DNA of 64,000 nucleotides from Pleomorphomonas oryzae DSM 16300 (GCF_000422965.1 NZ_AUHB01000001.1:434001-498000); one strand, 5' to 3'. Numbered from the stretch's first letter, positions 35,867-45,527 are shown. Numbers and translations are program-made. The notes: a model not told the origin generated them from the sequence alone.

Positions 35867-35885
35867 AACTAATTGTACTCTAGTT
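35867..35885. promoter_or_regulatory. Candidate HxlR operator
   Basis: Inverted repeat AACTA-N9-TAGTT in an AT-rich stretch (rare for this window), 32 bases before the FMN-reductase ATG. HxlR proteins bind imperfect palindromes of about this size in divergent spacers. Only the symmetry and position are seen. Confidence 0.4.
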
Positions 35886-35916
35886 ACCTATTAACACCAG
35901 CATACATGAGGATACC

Positions 35917-36510
35917 ATGACTTTTAAGCCCCGGATCGCCCTTATCATTGGTTCCACACGACCGACCCGCTTCGCCGACAAACCTGCACAGTGGATGCTC
36001 AAGCAAGCTCAGGCTCGCGATGACATGGAAGTAGAACTCGTCGACCTGCGCGACTTTTCCCTGCCGTTCTTTGCCGAGAAGGCATCGAACTTGTGGATGC
36101 CTAGTGAAGATCCGGCGGCGATCCGCTGGCAACAGACCATCGCCCGTTTCGACGGCTATATTTTCGTCGTAGCCGAATACAATCGCTCGATTACAGGTTC
36201 TCTCAAGAATGCTCTCGATCAGGCCTATGTCGAGTGGAACCGCAAGCCGTTCACGGCTATCGGCTACGGCGGCCTGGGCGCCGCGCGCGCCATCGAGCAT
36301 TTGCGCCTGATCGGTGTCGAGTTGCAGATGGTCCCGACTCGTAGCGCGGTTCATATCGGCGGCGGTGACTTCATGGCCGTTGCTCCCATGGGCGGCAACA
36401 AGCCCATTGAGGATATCGAGGCCAACCTGCTGCCCTCCGCGAAGGCGGCCCTCGACGATCTGGTCTGGTGGGCCAAGGCGACCAAGGCAGCGAAAACCAC
36501 GCAAGTGTGA
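35917..36510 (+). CDS. NAD(P)H-dependent FMN reductase family protein
   Basis: 197 residues, flavodoxin-like fold of the NADPH-dependent FMN reductase family: ALIIGSTRPTRFADKPAQWM (flavin phosphate loop), IFVVAEYNRSITGSLKNALD and FTAIGYGGLGAARAIEHLRL. Site GAGGATACC before the ATG. Such proteins reduce flavin, quinones or electrophiles and are typical HxlR targets. The next genes in the same direction are SnoaL-like and a binding protein; the shared pathway is unknown. Confidence 0.88.
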   Translation: MTFKPRIALIIGSTRPTRFADKPAQWMLKQAQARDDMEVELVDLRDFSLPFFAEKASNLWMPSEDPAAIRWQQTIARFDGYIFVVAEYNRSITGSLKNALDQAYVEWNRKPFTAIGYGGLGAARAIEHLRLIGVELQMVPTRSAVHIGGGDFMAVAPMGGNKPIEDIEANLLPSAKAALDDLVWWAKATKAAKTTQV

Positions 36511-36612
36511 TTACCGGTAGAGAAACTCGACCGAGGTTCGTCGGTTGATTGCCAGCGCCCCGGTGAAAAGCTGGGGCGCCGGTATCAGTTCCAGGCGAAA
36601 GGATCATGCTCC

Positions 36613-37077
36613 ATGGTATTTTCCCATCAGAGCAGCGATGGCGGTCGTCCTCTTGAGGACGCCGAGACGAACAAGGCCATCGTCCGCCGCGCCTTTGAAG
36701 AATGGGCCAGCGGCGGCACCGACTTCTTCGACATTCTTGATGACGAGGCCAAATGGACGATCGCCGGATCCGGCCCGTCCGCCCAGACCTTTCATGATCG
36801 CAACGCTTTTCTGGCGGGCGGATACGGACCGATCGCCGATCGGTTCGCCACGCCGATGAAGCCCGAGGTACTCGGCATATATGCCGACGGCGATGAGGTG
36901 ATCATCCGTTGGAACGGCGCTGCCGAGATGAAGGACGGCCAGACCTACCGCAACAGCTATGCCTGGTTCTTCCGCATGCGGAACGGAAAGGTCATTGAAG
37001 CCACCGCTTTCCTCGATCTCCCGACCTATGACGCAGCGCTGGCGGGCAAGCCCTTGCCGCATTGGCCGACCATCTGA
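36613..37077 (+). CDS. SnoaL/ketosteroid-isomerase-like protein
   Basis: 154 residues, NTF2-fold (NKAIVRRAFEEWASGGTDFF, DEAKWTIAGSGPSAQTF, GDEVIIRWNGAAEMKDGQ, GKVIEATAFLDLPTYDAAL). Similar in fold, not clearly in sequence, to the SnoaL-like protein at 34963. ATG 36613 follows AAAGGATCATGCTCC. Lies 102 bases after the FMN reductase and 27 before the binding-protein gene. Function unknown. Confidence 0.75.
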   Translation: MVFSHQSSDGGRPLEDAETNKAIVRRAFEEWASGGTDFFDILDDEAKWTIAGSGPSAQTFHDRNAFLAGGYGPIADRFATPMKPEVLGIYADGDEVIIRWNGAAEMKDGQTYRNSYAWFFRMRNGKVIEATAFLDLPTYDAALAGKPLPHWPTI

Positions 37078-37104
37078 CACCTCAACGTTTGGAGGAGTGA
37101 CGCG

Positions 37105-38214
37105 ATGAGCAGCGAACCCATACGCATTGGTCTCGTAACCGACCTCACCGGCCCCTATCAGTCCGTTGATGGACCCGCTGGGGCCGATGCCATCCGCATG
37201 GCGATCGAAGAGATTGGCGAAGTTGCCGGTCGTTCCGTCGAGCTCCTGCTCGGCGACCACCGCAACGATGAGAACGAGGCGGCTCGGATCGCCCAGCAAT
37301 GGTACGGCGAGGACGGCGTCGACATGGTGGTCAGCGGCGTCAACTCCGATACCAGCCTCGCCATGACGGCCGTTGCCGCTGAACACGGCAAGCCGATTTT
37401 CGTTGTCGGCGCGGGTACTTCGGTCCAGACTCGCCAACGCGCCGCGCCCGCGATCATTCAATATGCCTATAGCACGGTCGCCCTCGGCACTGTCCCTGGG
37501 CTGGCGCTGACTCGACAGGGTCTGAAGCGCTGGTTTTTCATCACCGCCAAATATCCCTTCGGTCTCGAACTCGAGGCGCACGGTTCCGATGCGATCAGGG
37601 CTGCCGGCGGCACCGTCGTCGGATCGGTCCACAATCCTCACGGCGAGGACGATTTCACGCCCTACATCGAAGCTGCCCGCGATAGCCAAGCCGAAATCCT
37701 GGGCCTCGCCAATGGCCATGCCGAGCTCCTGAAAGCGATGGCGGCGATGGACCGGATGGGCCTTGCGAGCAGCATGAAGCTTGTCGGCCTGCTGACCTTC
37801 ATCGACGATATCCACGACATGGGTCTCGAGCGGGCTCAAGGCCTCTATTTCGCCGATAGCTGGTTCTGGACGCGCGACGCGGAGTCGCGCGCCTGGGCCG
37901 AACGCTTCCACGCCCGCCAGGGACGAATGCCCTCGTCCCTGCAAGCCGCCGACTATTCGGCTGCTTTTCAATATTTGAAGGCGGTCGCCGCTGTCGGGAC
38001 TACCGACGCCAATACCGTCATCCAGCATCTCCGCAGCGCGACGCTGAGTGACATGTACGTCCGGAACGGGCGCATTCGAAACGACGGCACCATGCTCCAC
38101 GACATCTACCTGCTGCGAGCGAAAGCGCCTGGGACGTCGCAGAGAGAATGGGATGTCTACGAACTGGTGGCGACTGTGTCGGGCGAAGAAGCCTTTCCGG
38201 AAGGTTCCGGCTGA
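37105..38214 (+). CDS. Type I periplasmic-binding-fold protein without signal peptide (AmiC/UrtA-like)
   Basis: 369 residues of the Peripla_BP_6 family (branched-chain amino acid, urea and amide binding): IRIGLVTDLTGPYQSVDGPA, GADAIRMAIEEIGEVAG, DMVVSGVNSDTSLAM, WFFITAKYPFGLEL, DDFTPYIEAARDSQAEILGL. The start has a strong site (GGAGGAG, 7 bases before the ATG) and the protein begins directly with the first beta strand, so there is no export signal. Cytoplasmic members are known as ligand sensors (AmiC type) or enzyme partners. No transporter genes adjoin it. It may sense a ligand for the small gene group from 35917. Confidence 0.75.
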   Translation: MSSEPIRIGLVTDLTGPYQSVDGPAGADAIRMAIEEIGEVAGRSVELLLGDHRNDENEAARIAQQWYGEDGVDMVVSGVNSDTSLAMTAVAAEHGKPIFVVGAGTSVQTRQRAAPAIIQYAYSTVALGTVPGLALTRQGLKRWFFITAKYPFGLELEAHGSDAIRAAGGTVVGSVHNPHGEDDFTPYIEAARDSQAEILGLANGHAELLKAMAAMDRMGLASSMKLVGLLTFIDDIHDMGLERAQGLYFADSWFWTRDAESRAWAERFHARQGRMPSSLQAADYSAAFQYLKAVAAVGTTDANTVIQHLRSATLSDMYVRNGRIRNDGTMLHDIYLLRAKAPGTSQREWDVYELVATVSGEEAFPEGSG

Positions 38215-38233
38215 TCGGGCAACCTCTCGCCGG

Positions 38234-38986
38234 TCAGTAACCCAGTTCGTGAGAGACCCGGGTACCGATCACTTTCAGCTGTTCGATGAATGACTTGAAC
38301 TCATCCATCGACACATTTTCGACCACGGTCGAAATGGAAATGGCGGCGACGAGCTTGCGGTCGTGCCCCCAGATGGGCACGGCCGCGCACCGACAACCGC
38401 GAACATTTTCCTGCTCGTCGACGGCAAAGCCGTCCGAGCGTACCTTGGCAAGCGCCGTTTCGAAGACGTCGCGCCGGGTGATGGTATTCTCGGTAGAACT
38501 TGCGAAGTCATAGGCATCAAGGGTCTTGCCGATAGCGGCAGGTTGCTGGAAGGCGAGCAGCACCTTGCCGATGGCCGTGGTGTGGATGGGCATGCGCCGG
38601 CCAATCCGGGAATAGACGATGATGGAGCGCGTTCCCTCTACCTTATCGACGTAGACGCCCGACTTTCCGTCGAGCACGCCCAGATGGACCGTCTGACCAG
38701 TCCTTTCCGACAGTTCTTCCAGGTAGGGTCGCGCCACGGCGATGAAATCGCGCGAGCGTTGGACGAGATAGCCGCGCTCCAGCAGCTTCACACCGAGACG
38801 ATAGGGGGCATTGGCTTCCGTCTGCTCGATGTAGCCTTGAGCCTGCAGGGTCTTCAGGAGCGAGTGGAGGGTGCTCTTATGCAGCCCCGTCAGCTGGCTG
38901 ATTTCGGCCAGGTTGAGCTCGACCTTCTGCTCGTTGAAGAGCTCCAGGATATTAAGGGCGCGCTCCACAGCCTGAATGAGGGGCAT
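38234..38986 (-). CDS. IclR-family regulator of the xylonate-type operon
   Basis: 250 residues. N-terminal winged helix (IQAVERALNILELFNEQKVE, EISQLTGLHKSTLHSLLKTL, YIEQTEANAPYRLG) and a C-terminal IclR effector domain (IGRRMPIHTTAIGKVLLAF, ENVRGCRCAAVPIWGHDRKL). Divergent from the aldolase-dehydratase-permease operon with a strong palindrome over that promoter. Gene order equals yjhI-yjhH-yjhG-yjhF of E. coli, where yjhI is also an IclR protein. Confidence 0.9.
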   Translation of the reverse strand: MPLIQAVERALNILELFNEQKVELNLAEISQLTGLHKSTLHSLLKTLQAQGYIEQTEANAPYRLGVKLLERGYLVQRSRDFIAVARPYLEELSERTGQTVHLGVLDGKSGVYVDKVEGTRSIIVYSRIGRRMPIHTTAIGKVLLAFQQPAAIGKTLDAYDFASSTENTITRRDVFETALAKVRSDGFAVDEQENVRGCRCAAVPIWGHDRKLVAAISISTVVENVSMDEFKSFIEQLKVIGTRVSHELGY

Positions 38987-39329
38987 TTCACGGCAACTCC
39001 GGCGGCAGGATCAGCTCCTGCGATTCTTGATCTCAGTTCGATTAGTGCGCCAACGATCGCAATCCAAGAGCGAAAGGACGGCGATGGCGCGCGTGCGGCA
39101 TGCGACGCGAGAACCCCATTCGACGCCTTGCCGGGTATTTTTCTGTTTCCTACCAGTGATATAGCCATCGTCTCTTTCACCCAGCTCTTTGTGGGGCGCT
39201 CTGGTGATGCGGGTCTTTGCCTACACAGCATCCCGGATTTACCGGGCCTCGTGTCATGGCTAACGTACGACATTATAAAACATCGTTCTATAATGTAGAA
39301 CGCCTAGACATAAGGTTCAGGAGTTTCCG
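38987..39329. other. Divergent regulatory region, IclR / aldolase operon
   Basis: 343 bases. Holds the operator-promoter element at 39270-39302. Frames reading through from the neighbouring genes show no known protein. The other 280 bases show nothing I can name. Confidence 0.5.
39270..39302 (+). promoter_or_regulatory. IclR operator overlapping the -10 box of the aldolase operon
   Basis: Two nested inverted repeats: ACATTATA-N11-TATAATGT (39270-39296) and CGTTCTA-TAATG-TAGAACG (39284-39302), both with perfect arms. A consensus -10 box TATAAT (39289-39294) lies inside them, with a weak -35 (TACGAC) 17 bases earlier. This layout fits repression by the divergent IclR protein. The ATG of the aldolase gene is 28 bases downstream. 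Confidence 0.7.
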
Positions 39330-40238
39330 ATGGCTGCAACGCGTTTCGAAGGCATCATTCCGCCAGTGTCGACCATCTTTACCGAAGCGGGCGCCTTCGA
39401 CCCGAAGGGGCAGGCGCTGGTGATCGAGAAGCTGGTCACTGCCGGTGTTGATGGTCTCTTCATCTGCGGTACCGGCGGAGAGTTCTCCCAGATGACCACC
39501 GCCGAGCGGAAGACGGTGGCCGAATTCGCGGTGAAGCAGGCAGCTGGCCGCGCCAAGGTGCTGATCGGCGTCGGCTCCAACAACCCGCGCGAAGCCATCG
39601 AGCTCGCGGTCCATGCGGAAGCCATCGGCGCCGACGGCATTGTCGTGGTGAACCCCTCCTACTGGAAGGTCACCGAGCCCCGCCTTCTCAAGTACTTCAC
39701 CGATATCGCCGGCGCCACCAAGCTGCCGGTGCTGCTCTACAACATCCCCTTCCTGACCGGCCAGGACCTGACGCCCGCCTTCGTGAAGTCGGTGGTCGAG
39801 ATGGCTTCCAATGTGGTCGGCATCAAGGAAACGGTGGATTCCATCGGCCACATCCGAGAGATGATCAACGTTGTCGGCGCCGTGCGCCCCGATTTCCAGG
39901 TGCTCGCCGGCTATGACGATCATCTGCTGACCACGCTGATGCTGGGCGGCGCCGGCGCCATCTCAGCCAGCGGCAACTTCGCGCCGGAACTCTCCATCGG
40001 TATCTACAAGGCCTTCCGCGCCGGCGATTTTGCCAAGGCCGTCGAGCTGCACAGCCGCCTGATCCGCCTTCCGTCGATGTACGGTCTCGACACGCCCTTC
40101 GTGAACGTGGTGAAGGAGGCGATGCGCCTCACCGGCCTCGACATCTCCACCTACTGCTTGCCGCCCGCCGGTCCGCTGGCCGCCGACAAGCTGGCCCGCC
40201 TCGCCGATCTGCTGAAGCAGGCCGGTCTCGTCAAATAA
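39330..40238 (+). CDS. DapA-family 2-keto-3-deoxy-sugar acid aldolase (YagE/YjhH-like)
   Basis: 302 residues, DHDPS/NAL superfamily. [38 protein letters not shown] (substrate carboxylate loop), YNIPFLTG with the conserved Tyr, Schiff-base Lys in [11 protein letters not shown]. The partner dehydratase 28 bases downstream and the overall order match E. coli yjhH/yagE, whose products cleave 2-keto-3-deoxy-pentonate to pyruvate and glycolaldehyde. Other substrates of this superfamily cannot be excluded from motifs alone. Confidence 0.85.
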   Translation: MAATRFEGIIPPVSTIFTEAGAFDPKGQALVIEKLVTAGVDGLFICGTGGEFSQMTTAERKTVAEFAVKQAAGRAKVLIGVGSNNPREAIELAVHAEAIGADGIVVVNPSYWKVTEPRLLKYFTDIAGATKLPVLLYNIPFLTGQDLTPAFVKSVVEMASNVVGIKETVDSIGHIREMINVVGAVRPDFQVLAGYDDHLLTTLMLGGAGAISASGNFAPELSIGIYKAFRAGDFAKAVELHSRLIRLPSMYGLDTPFVNVVKEAMRLTGLDISTYCLPPAGPLAADKLARLADLLKQAGLVK

Positions 40239-40266
40239 TCAACCAGCCCTCGGAGGGAGGATCCTC

Positions 40267-42243
40267 ATGTCCATCAAGGAAATCTACGACGAGAGCAACG
40301 AGGCCGTCTATGTCGCGGCGACCAACGCTCCCGGCCCCGCCGGCAAGTTACCGCTGACGCCGGAGATGCTGATCAATCGCCCGAGCGGCGACATCTTCGG
40401 CATGACGCTCAACGCCGGCATGGGTTGGGAACCGGAAAAGCTCAACGGCAAGGAAGTGCTGATCATCGGCGTCACAGGCGGCATCCGCGGCGCCGATGGC
40501 AAGCCAGTCGCCCTCGGCCTGCACACCGGCCATTACGAGACGCCGCTTCAGTTCGAGGCGGCGGCGCGTGAGGTGGCCAAGGCAGGGGGCGTTCCCTACG
40601 CCGCTTATGTGAGCGATCCCTGCGACGGACGTACGCAGGGCACCACCGGCATGTTCGACTCCCTGCCCTATCGTAACGACGCCGCCATCGTCTTCCGTCG
40701 GCTGATCCGTTCGACGCCGGTGCGCAAGGCCGTCATCGGCCTTGCCGCCTGCGATAAAGGCCTGCCGGCTCTGATGATGGCTCTCGCCGCCCAGCGCGAC
40801 TTGCCGACCATTCTCGTGCCCGGCGGCGCCACGCTGATGCCGACCAAGGGTGAAGATGCTGGCAAGGTGCAGACCATCGGCGCCCGCTTCGCCAACGGCG
40901 AACTCACGTTGGACGAAGCGAGCGAGCTCGGCTGCCGCGCCTGTGCTTCGGCCGGCGGCGGTTGCCAGTTCCTCGGTACGGCCGGCACTTCGCAGGTGAT
41001 TTCGGAAGGCCTCGGCCTCGCTCTGCCGCACTCGGCCCTGTCGCCGTCCGGCCAGCCGGTTTGGCTCGAAATCGCTCGCCAATCGGCGCGGGCCGTGCTC
41101 CAGCTCGAAGAGCGCGACATCACCACCAAGGACATCGTGACCTCGAAGGCCATCGAGAACGCCATGGTGGTTCATGCCGCTTTCGGCGGTTCGACCAACT
41201 TGCTGCTGCATCTGCCGGCTATCGCTCATGCCGCCGGCTTGCCCATGCCGACCGTCGACGACTGGACAGCGGTGAACCGGCGCGTGCCGCGCCTTGTCAG
41301 CGTCATTCCCAACGGACCGATCTATCATCCCACCGTTCGTGCCTTCATGGCCGGTGGCGTGCCCGAAGTGATGTTGCACCTCCGGGCGCTGGGCCTTCTC
41401 AACCTCGACGTTCTCACCGTGACCGGCGAGACGCTCGGCGCCAACCTCGACTGGTGGGAGACCTCCGAGCGTCGCCGCCGCTTCCGCGACATGCTGGAGA
41501 AGCAGGATGGTGTCAGCCCTGATGACGTGATCATGCCGCCAGCCAAGGCAGCAGCGCGCGGCCTCACCTCCACCATCACTTTCCCGATCGGCAACATCGC
41601 CCCGGAAGGTTCCGTCATCAAGTCGACGGCCATCGACCCTTCCGTCATCGGCGAAGACGGTGTCTATCGCCACAAGGCCAAGGCCAAGGTGTTCGTTTCC
41701 GAGGTCGACGCCATTCATGCCATCAAGACCGGCAAGATCGTCGCCGGCGACCTGATGGTGTTGATCGGCGCCGGGCCGTCCGGCACCGGCATGGAAGAGA
41801 CGTACCAAGTCACTTCCGCCCTGAAGCACCTGTCCTATGGCAAGCACGTGGCTCTGGTCACCGACGCGCGCTTCTCGGGCGTATCGACCGGCGCCTGCGT
41901 CGGGCATGTCGGCCCGGAAGCCCTGGCCGGCGGCCCCATCGGCAAGCTGCGCGATGGCGACGTGGTCGAGATGATCGTCGACTGTCGCAAACTGACCGGG
42001 TCGCTGAACTTCCTTGGCACCGAGGATAAGCCCGCCACCGCCGAAGAAGGTGCGGCCATCCTGGCTGCCCGACCGCGGCATCCGGACTTGGCGCCACAGG
42101 CCGAACTGCCCGACGATACCCGTCTCTGGGCGGCTCTGCAGGCCGCAAGTGGCGGCACGTGGCGAGGCTGCGTCTATGACGCGGACAAGATCATCGAGGT
42201 GCTCGAAGCCGGTCGCGCCGCGCTGGCATCAAGAAAGAGCTGA
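40267..42243 (+). CDS. IlvD/Edd-family sugar acid dehydratase (YjhG/YagF-like, D-xylonate dehydratase)
   Basis: 658 residues, the length of the YjhG/YagF subgroup (about 655) and longer than Edd or IlvD. Fe-S Cys positions in [34 protein letters not shown] and [21 protein letters not shown]-terminal [20 protein letters not shown]. Converts an aldonate (D-xylonate in E. coli) to the 2-keto-3-deoxy acid for the aldolase encoded just upstream. Site GGAGGGAGGATCCTC before the ATG. Second IlvD/Edd paralogue in the window after edd. Confidence 0.88.
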   Translation: MSIKEIYDESNEAVYVAATNAPGPAGKLPLTPEMLINRPSGDIFGMTLNAGMGWEPEKLNGKEVLIIGVTGGIRGADGKPVALGLHTGHYETPLQFEAAAREVAKAGGVPYAAYVSDPCDGRTQGTTGMFDSLPYRNDAAIVFRRLIRSTPVRKAVIGLAACDKGLPALMMALAAQRDLPTILVPGGATLMPTKGEDAGKVQTIGARFANGELTLDEASELGCRACASAGGGCQFLGTAGTSQVISEGLGLALPHSALSPSGQPVWLEIARQSARAVLQLEERDITTKDIVTSKAIENAMVVHAAFGGSTNLLLHLPAIAHAAGLPMPTVDDWTAVNRRVPRLVSVIPNGPIYHPTVRAFMAGGVPEVMLHLRALGLLNLDVLTVTGETLGANLDWWETSERRRRFRDMLEKQDGVSPDDVIMPPAKAAARGLTSTITFPIGNIAPEGSVIKSTAIDPSVIGEDGVYRHKAKAKVFVSEVDAIHAIKTGKIVAGDLMVLIGAGPSGTGMEETYQVTSALKHLSYGKHVALVTDARFSGVSTGACVGHVGPEALAGGPIGKLRDGDVVEMIVDCRKLTGSLNFLGTEDKPATAEEGAAILAARPRHPDLAPQAELPDDTRLWAALQAASGGTWRGCVYDADKIIEVLEAGRAALASRKS

Positions 42244-42459
42244 TTGATATCGGAGAAGAGGCGGCAACGTCTCTTCTTCAACAAAACTGCCGGCGCCCAG
42301 AGCTGGCATGTGGAGGGCACGGCGGCCGAGGGGGCCGGTCGTCCATCCGAACAGCGCAACAGGCCATAGGCACCGGAACGGCACCCACCGATCCGGCGTG
42401 GGCGGTCTGTTGTCTTCGCCGGCAGGCCGGCAACGCTAACCAAACCGAGGGAAGAGGAA

Positions 42460-43809
42460 ATGCCTTTAGTCATCGTCGTGGCCGGAATCGTGCTGCTGCT
42501 GCTGTTGATCATGAAGCTGAAACTGAACACGTTCGTTTCGCTGATCATCGTCTCCTTCTGCGTCGCGCTGGCCCTTGGTCTGCCGCTCGACAAGGTGGTG
42601 AAATCCATCGAGAGCGGCCTCGGCGGCACGCTCGGCCATATCGCCTTGATCTTCGGCCTCGGCGCCATGCTGGGCCGCCTGATCTCCGACGCCGGTGGCG
42701 CCCAGCGCATTGCCGTCACGCTGATCGAGAAGTTCGGCGAGCGGAACGTCCAGTGGGCGGTGGTCGTCGCCTCGTTCATCATCGGCATCGCGCTGTTCTT
42801 TGAAGTCGGCTTGGTGCTGCTGGTGCCGATCGTGCTGACCATGGCCAAGCAGATGAAGCTGTCGCCGCTGCATCTCGGCGTGCCGATGTGCGCTGCGCTG
42901 TTGGCCACTCACGCCTTCCTGCCGCCGCACCCCGGCCCGACGGTGATCGCCGGCGAGTATGGTGCCGACATCGGCCAGGTGCTGGTCTATGGCATTCTCA
43001 TCGCCATCCCGGCGGTCATCATCGCCGGTCCGATCTACAACGCCATCGCCAAGCGGATCGTGCCGTCGGGCTTTGCCAAGAAGGCCGACCTCAACACCAT
43101 TGGCTCGTTCAAAACCTTCGAGCTCGACAAGACGCCGGCCTTCGGCATCTCCGTGCTCACCGCCATGTTGCCGGTGATCATGATGTCGGTCGCCGCCATC
43201 ATCGCGGTGATCCGCAGCGAAGCGGGCATCGCCGACAACACCGGTTTCGCCGTCATCCGCTTGGTTGGTGACGCCTCGGTGTCGATGGTGGTGTCGCTGC
43301 TGTTCGCCATGTGGACCATGGGCGTCAAACGCGACATTCCGGTCAAGGACGTCATGGCCTCGTGCACCTCGGCAGCGAGCCACATCGGCATGATGCTGCT
43401 GATCATCGGCGGTGGCGGCGCCTTTAAGCAGGTGCTGATCGACGGCGGCGTCGGCAAGTACGTCGCCGACCTGTTCGCCGGTACGAATGCCTCGCCGCTG
43501 ATCTTCGCCTGGGGCGTCGCCGCGTTGCTGCGCATCTCGCTCGGCTCGGCCACCGTGGCCGCCATCTCGACGGCTGGATTGGTCATCCCGATGCTGGCAA
43601 CGCACAACGTCAACCTCGCCCTGGTGACGCTGGCCACCGGTGCCGGTTCGGCGATCTGCAGCCACGTCAACGACGCCGGCTTCTGGATGTTCAAGGAGTA
43701 TTTCGGCCTGTCGATGAAGGAGACCTTCGGCACGTGGACGGTTCTCTCGACGATCGTCTCGGTACTCGGCCTGATCGGCGTTCTGGTTCTGGAAGGCTTC
43801 GTCGGCTGA
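42460..43809 (+). CDS. GntP-family sugar acid permease
   Basis: 449 residues, about 12 spans, GntP/GntT family (VIVVAGIVLLLLLIMKLKLN, FGLGAMLGRLISDAGGAQRI, ATHAFLPPHPGPTVIA, ICSHVNDAGFWMFKEYFGLS). Proton-coupled uptake of aldonates. Third gene of the operon after the dehydratase (216 bases, site GGGAAGAGGAA), equal in position to yjhF. Predicted to import D-xylonate or a close relative. A strong terminator follows. Confidence 0.92.
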   Translation: MPLVIVVAGIVLLLLLIMKLKLNTFVSLIIVSFCVALALGLPLDKVVKSIESGLGGTLGHIALIFGLGAMLGRLISDAGGAQRIAVTLIEKFGERNVQWAVVVASFIIGIALFFEVGLVLLVPIVLTMAKQMKLSPLHLGVPMCAALLATHAFLPPHPGPTVIAGEYGADIGQVLVYGILIAIPAVIIAGPIYNAIAKRIVPSGFAKKADLNTIGSFKTFELDKTPAFGISVLTAMLPVIMMSVAAIIAVIRSEAGIADNTGFAVIRLVGDASVSMVVSLLFAMWTMGVKRDIPVKDVMASCTSAASHIGMMLLIIGGGGAFKQVLIDGGVGKYVADLFAGTNASPLIFAWGVAALLRISLGSATVAAISTAGLVIPMLATHNVNLALVTLATGAGSAICSHVNDAGFWMFKEYFGLSMKETFGTWTVLSTIVSVLGLIGVLVLEGFVG

Positions 43810-43834
43810 CGACGGGCCAAAGCTGAGAATATCG

Positions 43835-43866
43835 GCGGTCGCGACAAACGTCGCGGCCGCTTTTTT
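43835..43866 (+). terminator. Rho-independent terminator after the GntP gene
   Basis: An 11-base stem (arms GCGGTCGCGAC and GTCGCGGCCGC, with one G-U pair) and a 4-base loop, followed by TTTTTTG. It ends the aldolase-dehydratase-permease operon, just before the convergent oxidoreductase gene. Confidence 0.9.
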
Positions 43867-43882
43867 GTTGCGGCGTTCCGGT

Positions 43883-44878
43883 TCAGCCAGACGTCTTCTC
43901 GCTGGGATAGATGACGCCGATCTGCCGTCTGATGTCGTCGAGCGTTTCCATGATCGCCACGCTTTGCTCAAGTGGCAGGATGGGACTGATCCGCTCACCG
44001 GCGGCGACCAGCCGTTCCAGCTCAACGGCCTGGAAGTGCATGCCACGCCCCTTCATGGCCGCCGGCCTAAACTCCTCGATCAGGTTTTTCTGGCTGTCGT
44101 AGATCCGGAAGGTGGTCGGCGTATACCACACGCCGTCAATCTCGACATGGCCTTCGGTGCCGTTGATCTCGGCGCGGTTGGCGCCCGGCGCATCGCTGGC
44201 CGACACCGTCAAGGCGCTGGCACCATTTGCGTAGCGGAACAGCGTGGACACTTCGGCGTCGGCGCCGGTTGCCTTCAGGCGGCCCGACGCGAGCACCTCG
44301 GTCGGACGCCCCAGAATGTCGAAGGTAAAGGAAATCGGATAGATGCCGAGATCCAGCAAAGCGCCGCCGCCAAGCTCCAGCGCGTTGAGGCGGTGGTTTG
44401 GATCGTCGGGCAAGTCCTGGGTATGCGTTGCCAGGAGCGTGCGGATCTCGCCGATCATGCCGCTGGCCAGCGCCTCACGCAGCCGGACCATGTGCGGCAG
44501 GAAGCGCGTCCACATGGCTTCGAGAACGACGACGTCATGCTTGCGCGACAGCTCAAGGAGATGCCGGGCTTCCGCACCGGTCAGCGTGAAAGACTTTTCG
44601 ACGAGGACGTGCTTGCCTTCGGCAATGCAGAGTTCGGCCGCGCTTGCATGGAAGGGATGTGGCGTCGCAATGTAGACGACGTCGACCTCGGGATCGGCGG
44701 CAAGTGCCTGATAGCTGCCGTGCGACCGGGGAATGCCATGCTTGGTGGCAAAGTCTACAGCCTTCTCGATGGACCGCGAACCGACCGCCACCACTTCCAT
44801 GTCGTTGTCGAGGAGATCCTGGACAAAGAGATCGGCGATCCAGCCTGTCGCCAGAATGCCCCAACGTAACTTGGCCAT
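43883..44878 (-). CDS. Gfo/Idh/MocA-family oxidoreductase
   Basis: 331 residues. N-terminal NAD(P) fold (LRWGILATGWIADLFVQDLL), then DVVYIATPHPFH and EKSFTLT (the EKP-type motif) and the C-terminal beta sheet segment GGGALLDLGIYPISFTFDI. It resembles the dimeric dihydrodiol/D-xylose dehydrogenase branch of the family, some members of which oxidise D-xylose to xylonolactone. Next to a xylonate-type operon that would be a fitting reaction, but it is on the opposite strand and the link is inference. The Lys of EKS is present, so it is likely active. Confidence 0.85.
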   Translation of the reverse strand: MAKLRWGILATGWIADLFVQDLLDNDMEVVAVGSRSIEKAVDFATKHGIPRSHGSYQALAADPEVDVVYIATPHPFHASAAELCIAEGKHVLVEKSFTLTGAEARHLLELSRKHDVVVLEAMWTRFLPHMVRLREALASGMIGEIRTLLATHTQDLPDDPNHRLNALELGGGALLDLGIYPISFTFDILGRPTEVLASGRLKATGADAEVSTLFRYANGASALTVSASDAPGANRAEINGTEGHVEIDGVWYTPTTFRIYDSQKNLIEEFRPAAMKGRGMHFQAVELERLVAAGERISPILPLEQSVAIMETLDDIRRQIGVIYPSEKTSG

Positions 44879-45000
44879 AGACTACCTCCCCTTTTGTCCC
44901 TTCAGAGCAGATCGGTCAGGCCGGCCAACCGACCAACCGAACGCGTCCGGGGTAAGCCTCGCATTTATCTGACAAAAGGTCGAGGCTCAGGAGGGCGGGG

Positions 45001-45417
45001 CTAATTTCCGATATCGATCTCCACCGAGGGCGCAGAGCGAGGGGCAGCCCCGTGGAAGACGGCTTCGACGTTGTTGCCGTCCGGATCGAACAGAAAGGCC
45101 GCGTAGTAGCCTGGGTGATAGGAGCGCTCTCCCGGGCCTCCGTTGTCCCGTCCGCCGGCGGCCAGTCCCGCCTGATGGAACCGCATGACGGCCTCGCGAT
45201 CATTCGCCTGGAAAGCCAGATGCACACGCGTCGCCGCACTCTCATCCTCTCCCAGCGCGTCGATCCAGAGTTCGTCGCAAGCGATGTGCCAGTCATCGTC
45301 CGCCAGAAGGGGGACTTCGAGCGCCTCAAGTACCGCACGATAGAATTTCGCCGTGGCAGGAAAGTCCCTGGCTCTTAGCTGGACGTGGTCGATCAGACGG
45401 CCTCGATGCAGAATCAT
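45001..45417 (-). CDS. VOC (glyoxalase/bleomycin-resistance fold) protein
   Basis: 138 residues, paired beta-alpha-beta-beta-beta modules. Likely metal ligands His10 (RLIDHVQLR), a His in TRVHLAFQAND and Glu in GNNVEAVFHG. Also FPATAKFYRAVLEAL and HPGYYAAFLFDPDGN. A small dioxygenase- or glyoxalase-like enzyme of unknown substrate. 122 bases after the oxidoreductase in the same direction. Confidence 0.85.
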   Translation of the reverse strand: MILHRGRLIDHVQLRARDFPATAKFYRAVLEALEVPLLADDDWHIACDELWIDALGEDESAATRVHLAFQANDREAVMRFHQAGLAAGGRDNGGPGERSYHPGYYAAFLFDPDGNNVEAVFHGAAPRSAPSVEIDIGN

Positions 45418-45527
45418 GCGAAACTCCCTGAATGGCGCCCTGCCGATTTTGGCAAGGCGCTTCCTCTCGGATCATTGCTACCGCGTCATCCTGACGGCAT
45501 CCGTCACCAGTCGCGCCTTGTCACCCG

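Noticed and set aside
42466-44046. 526-codon minus-strand open frame over the GntP permease gene
   Set aside because: His/Asp/Arg-rich product typical of the complement of a membrane protein gene; the plus-strand frame is an unmistakable GntP permease.
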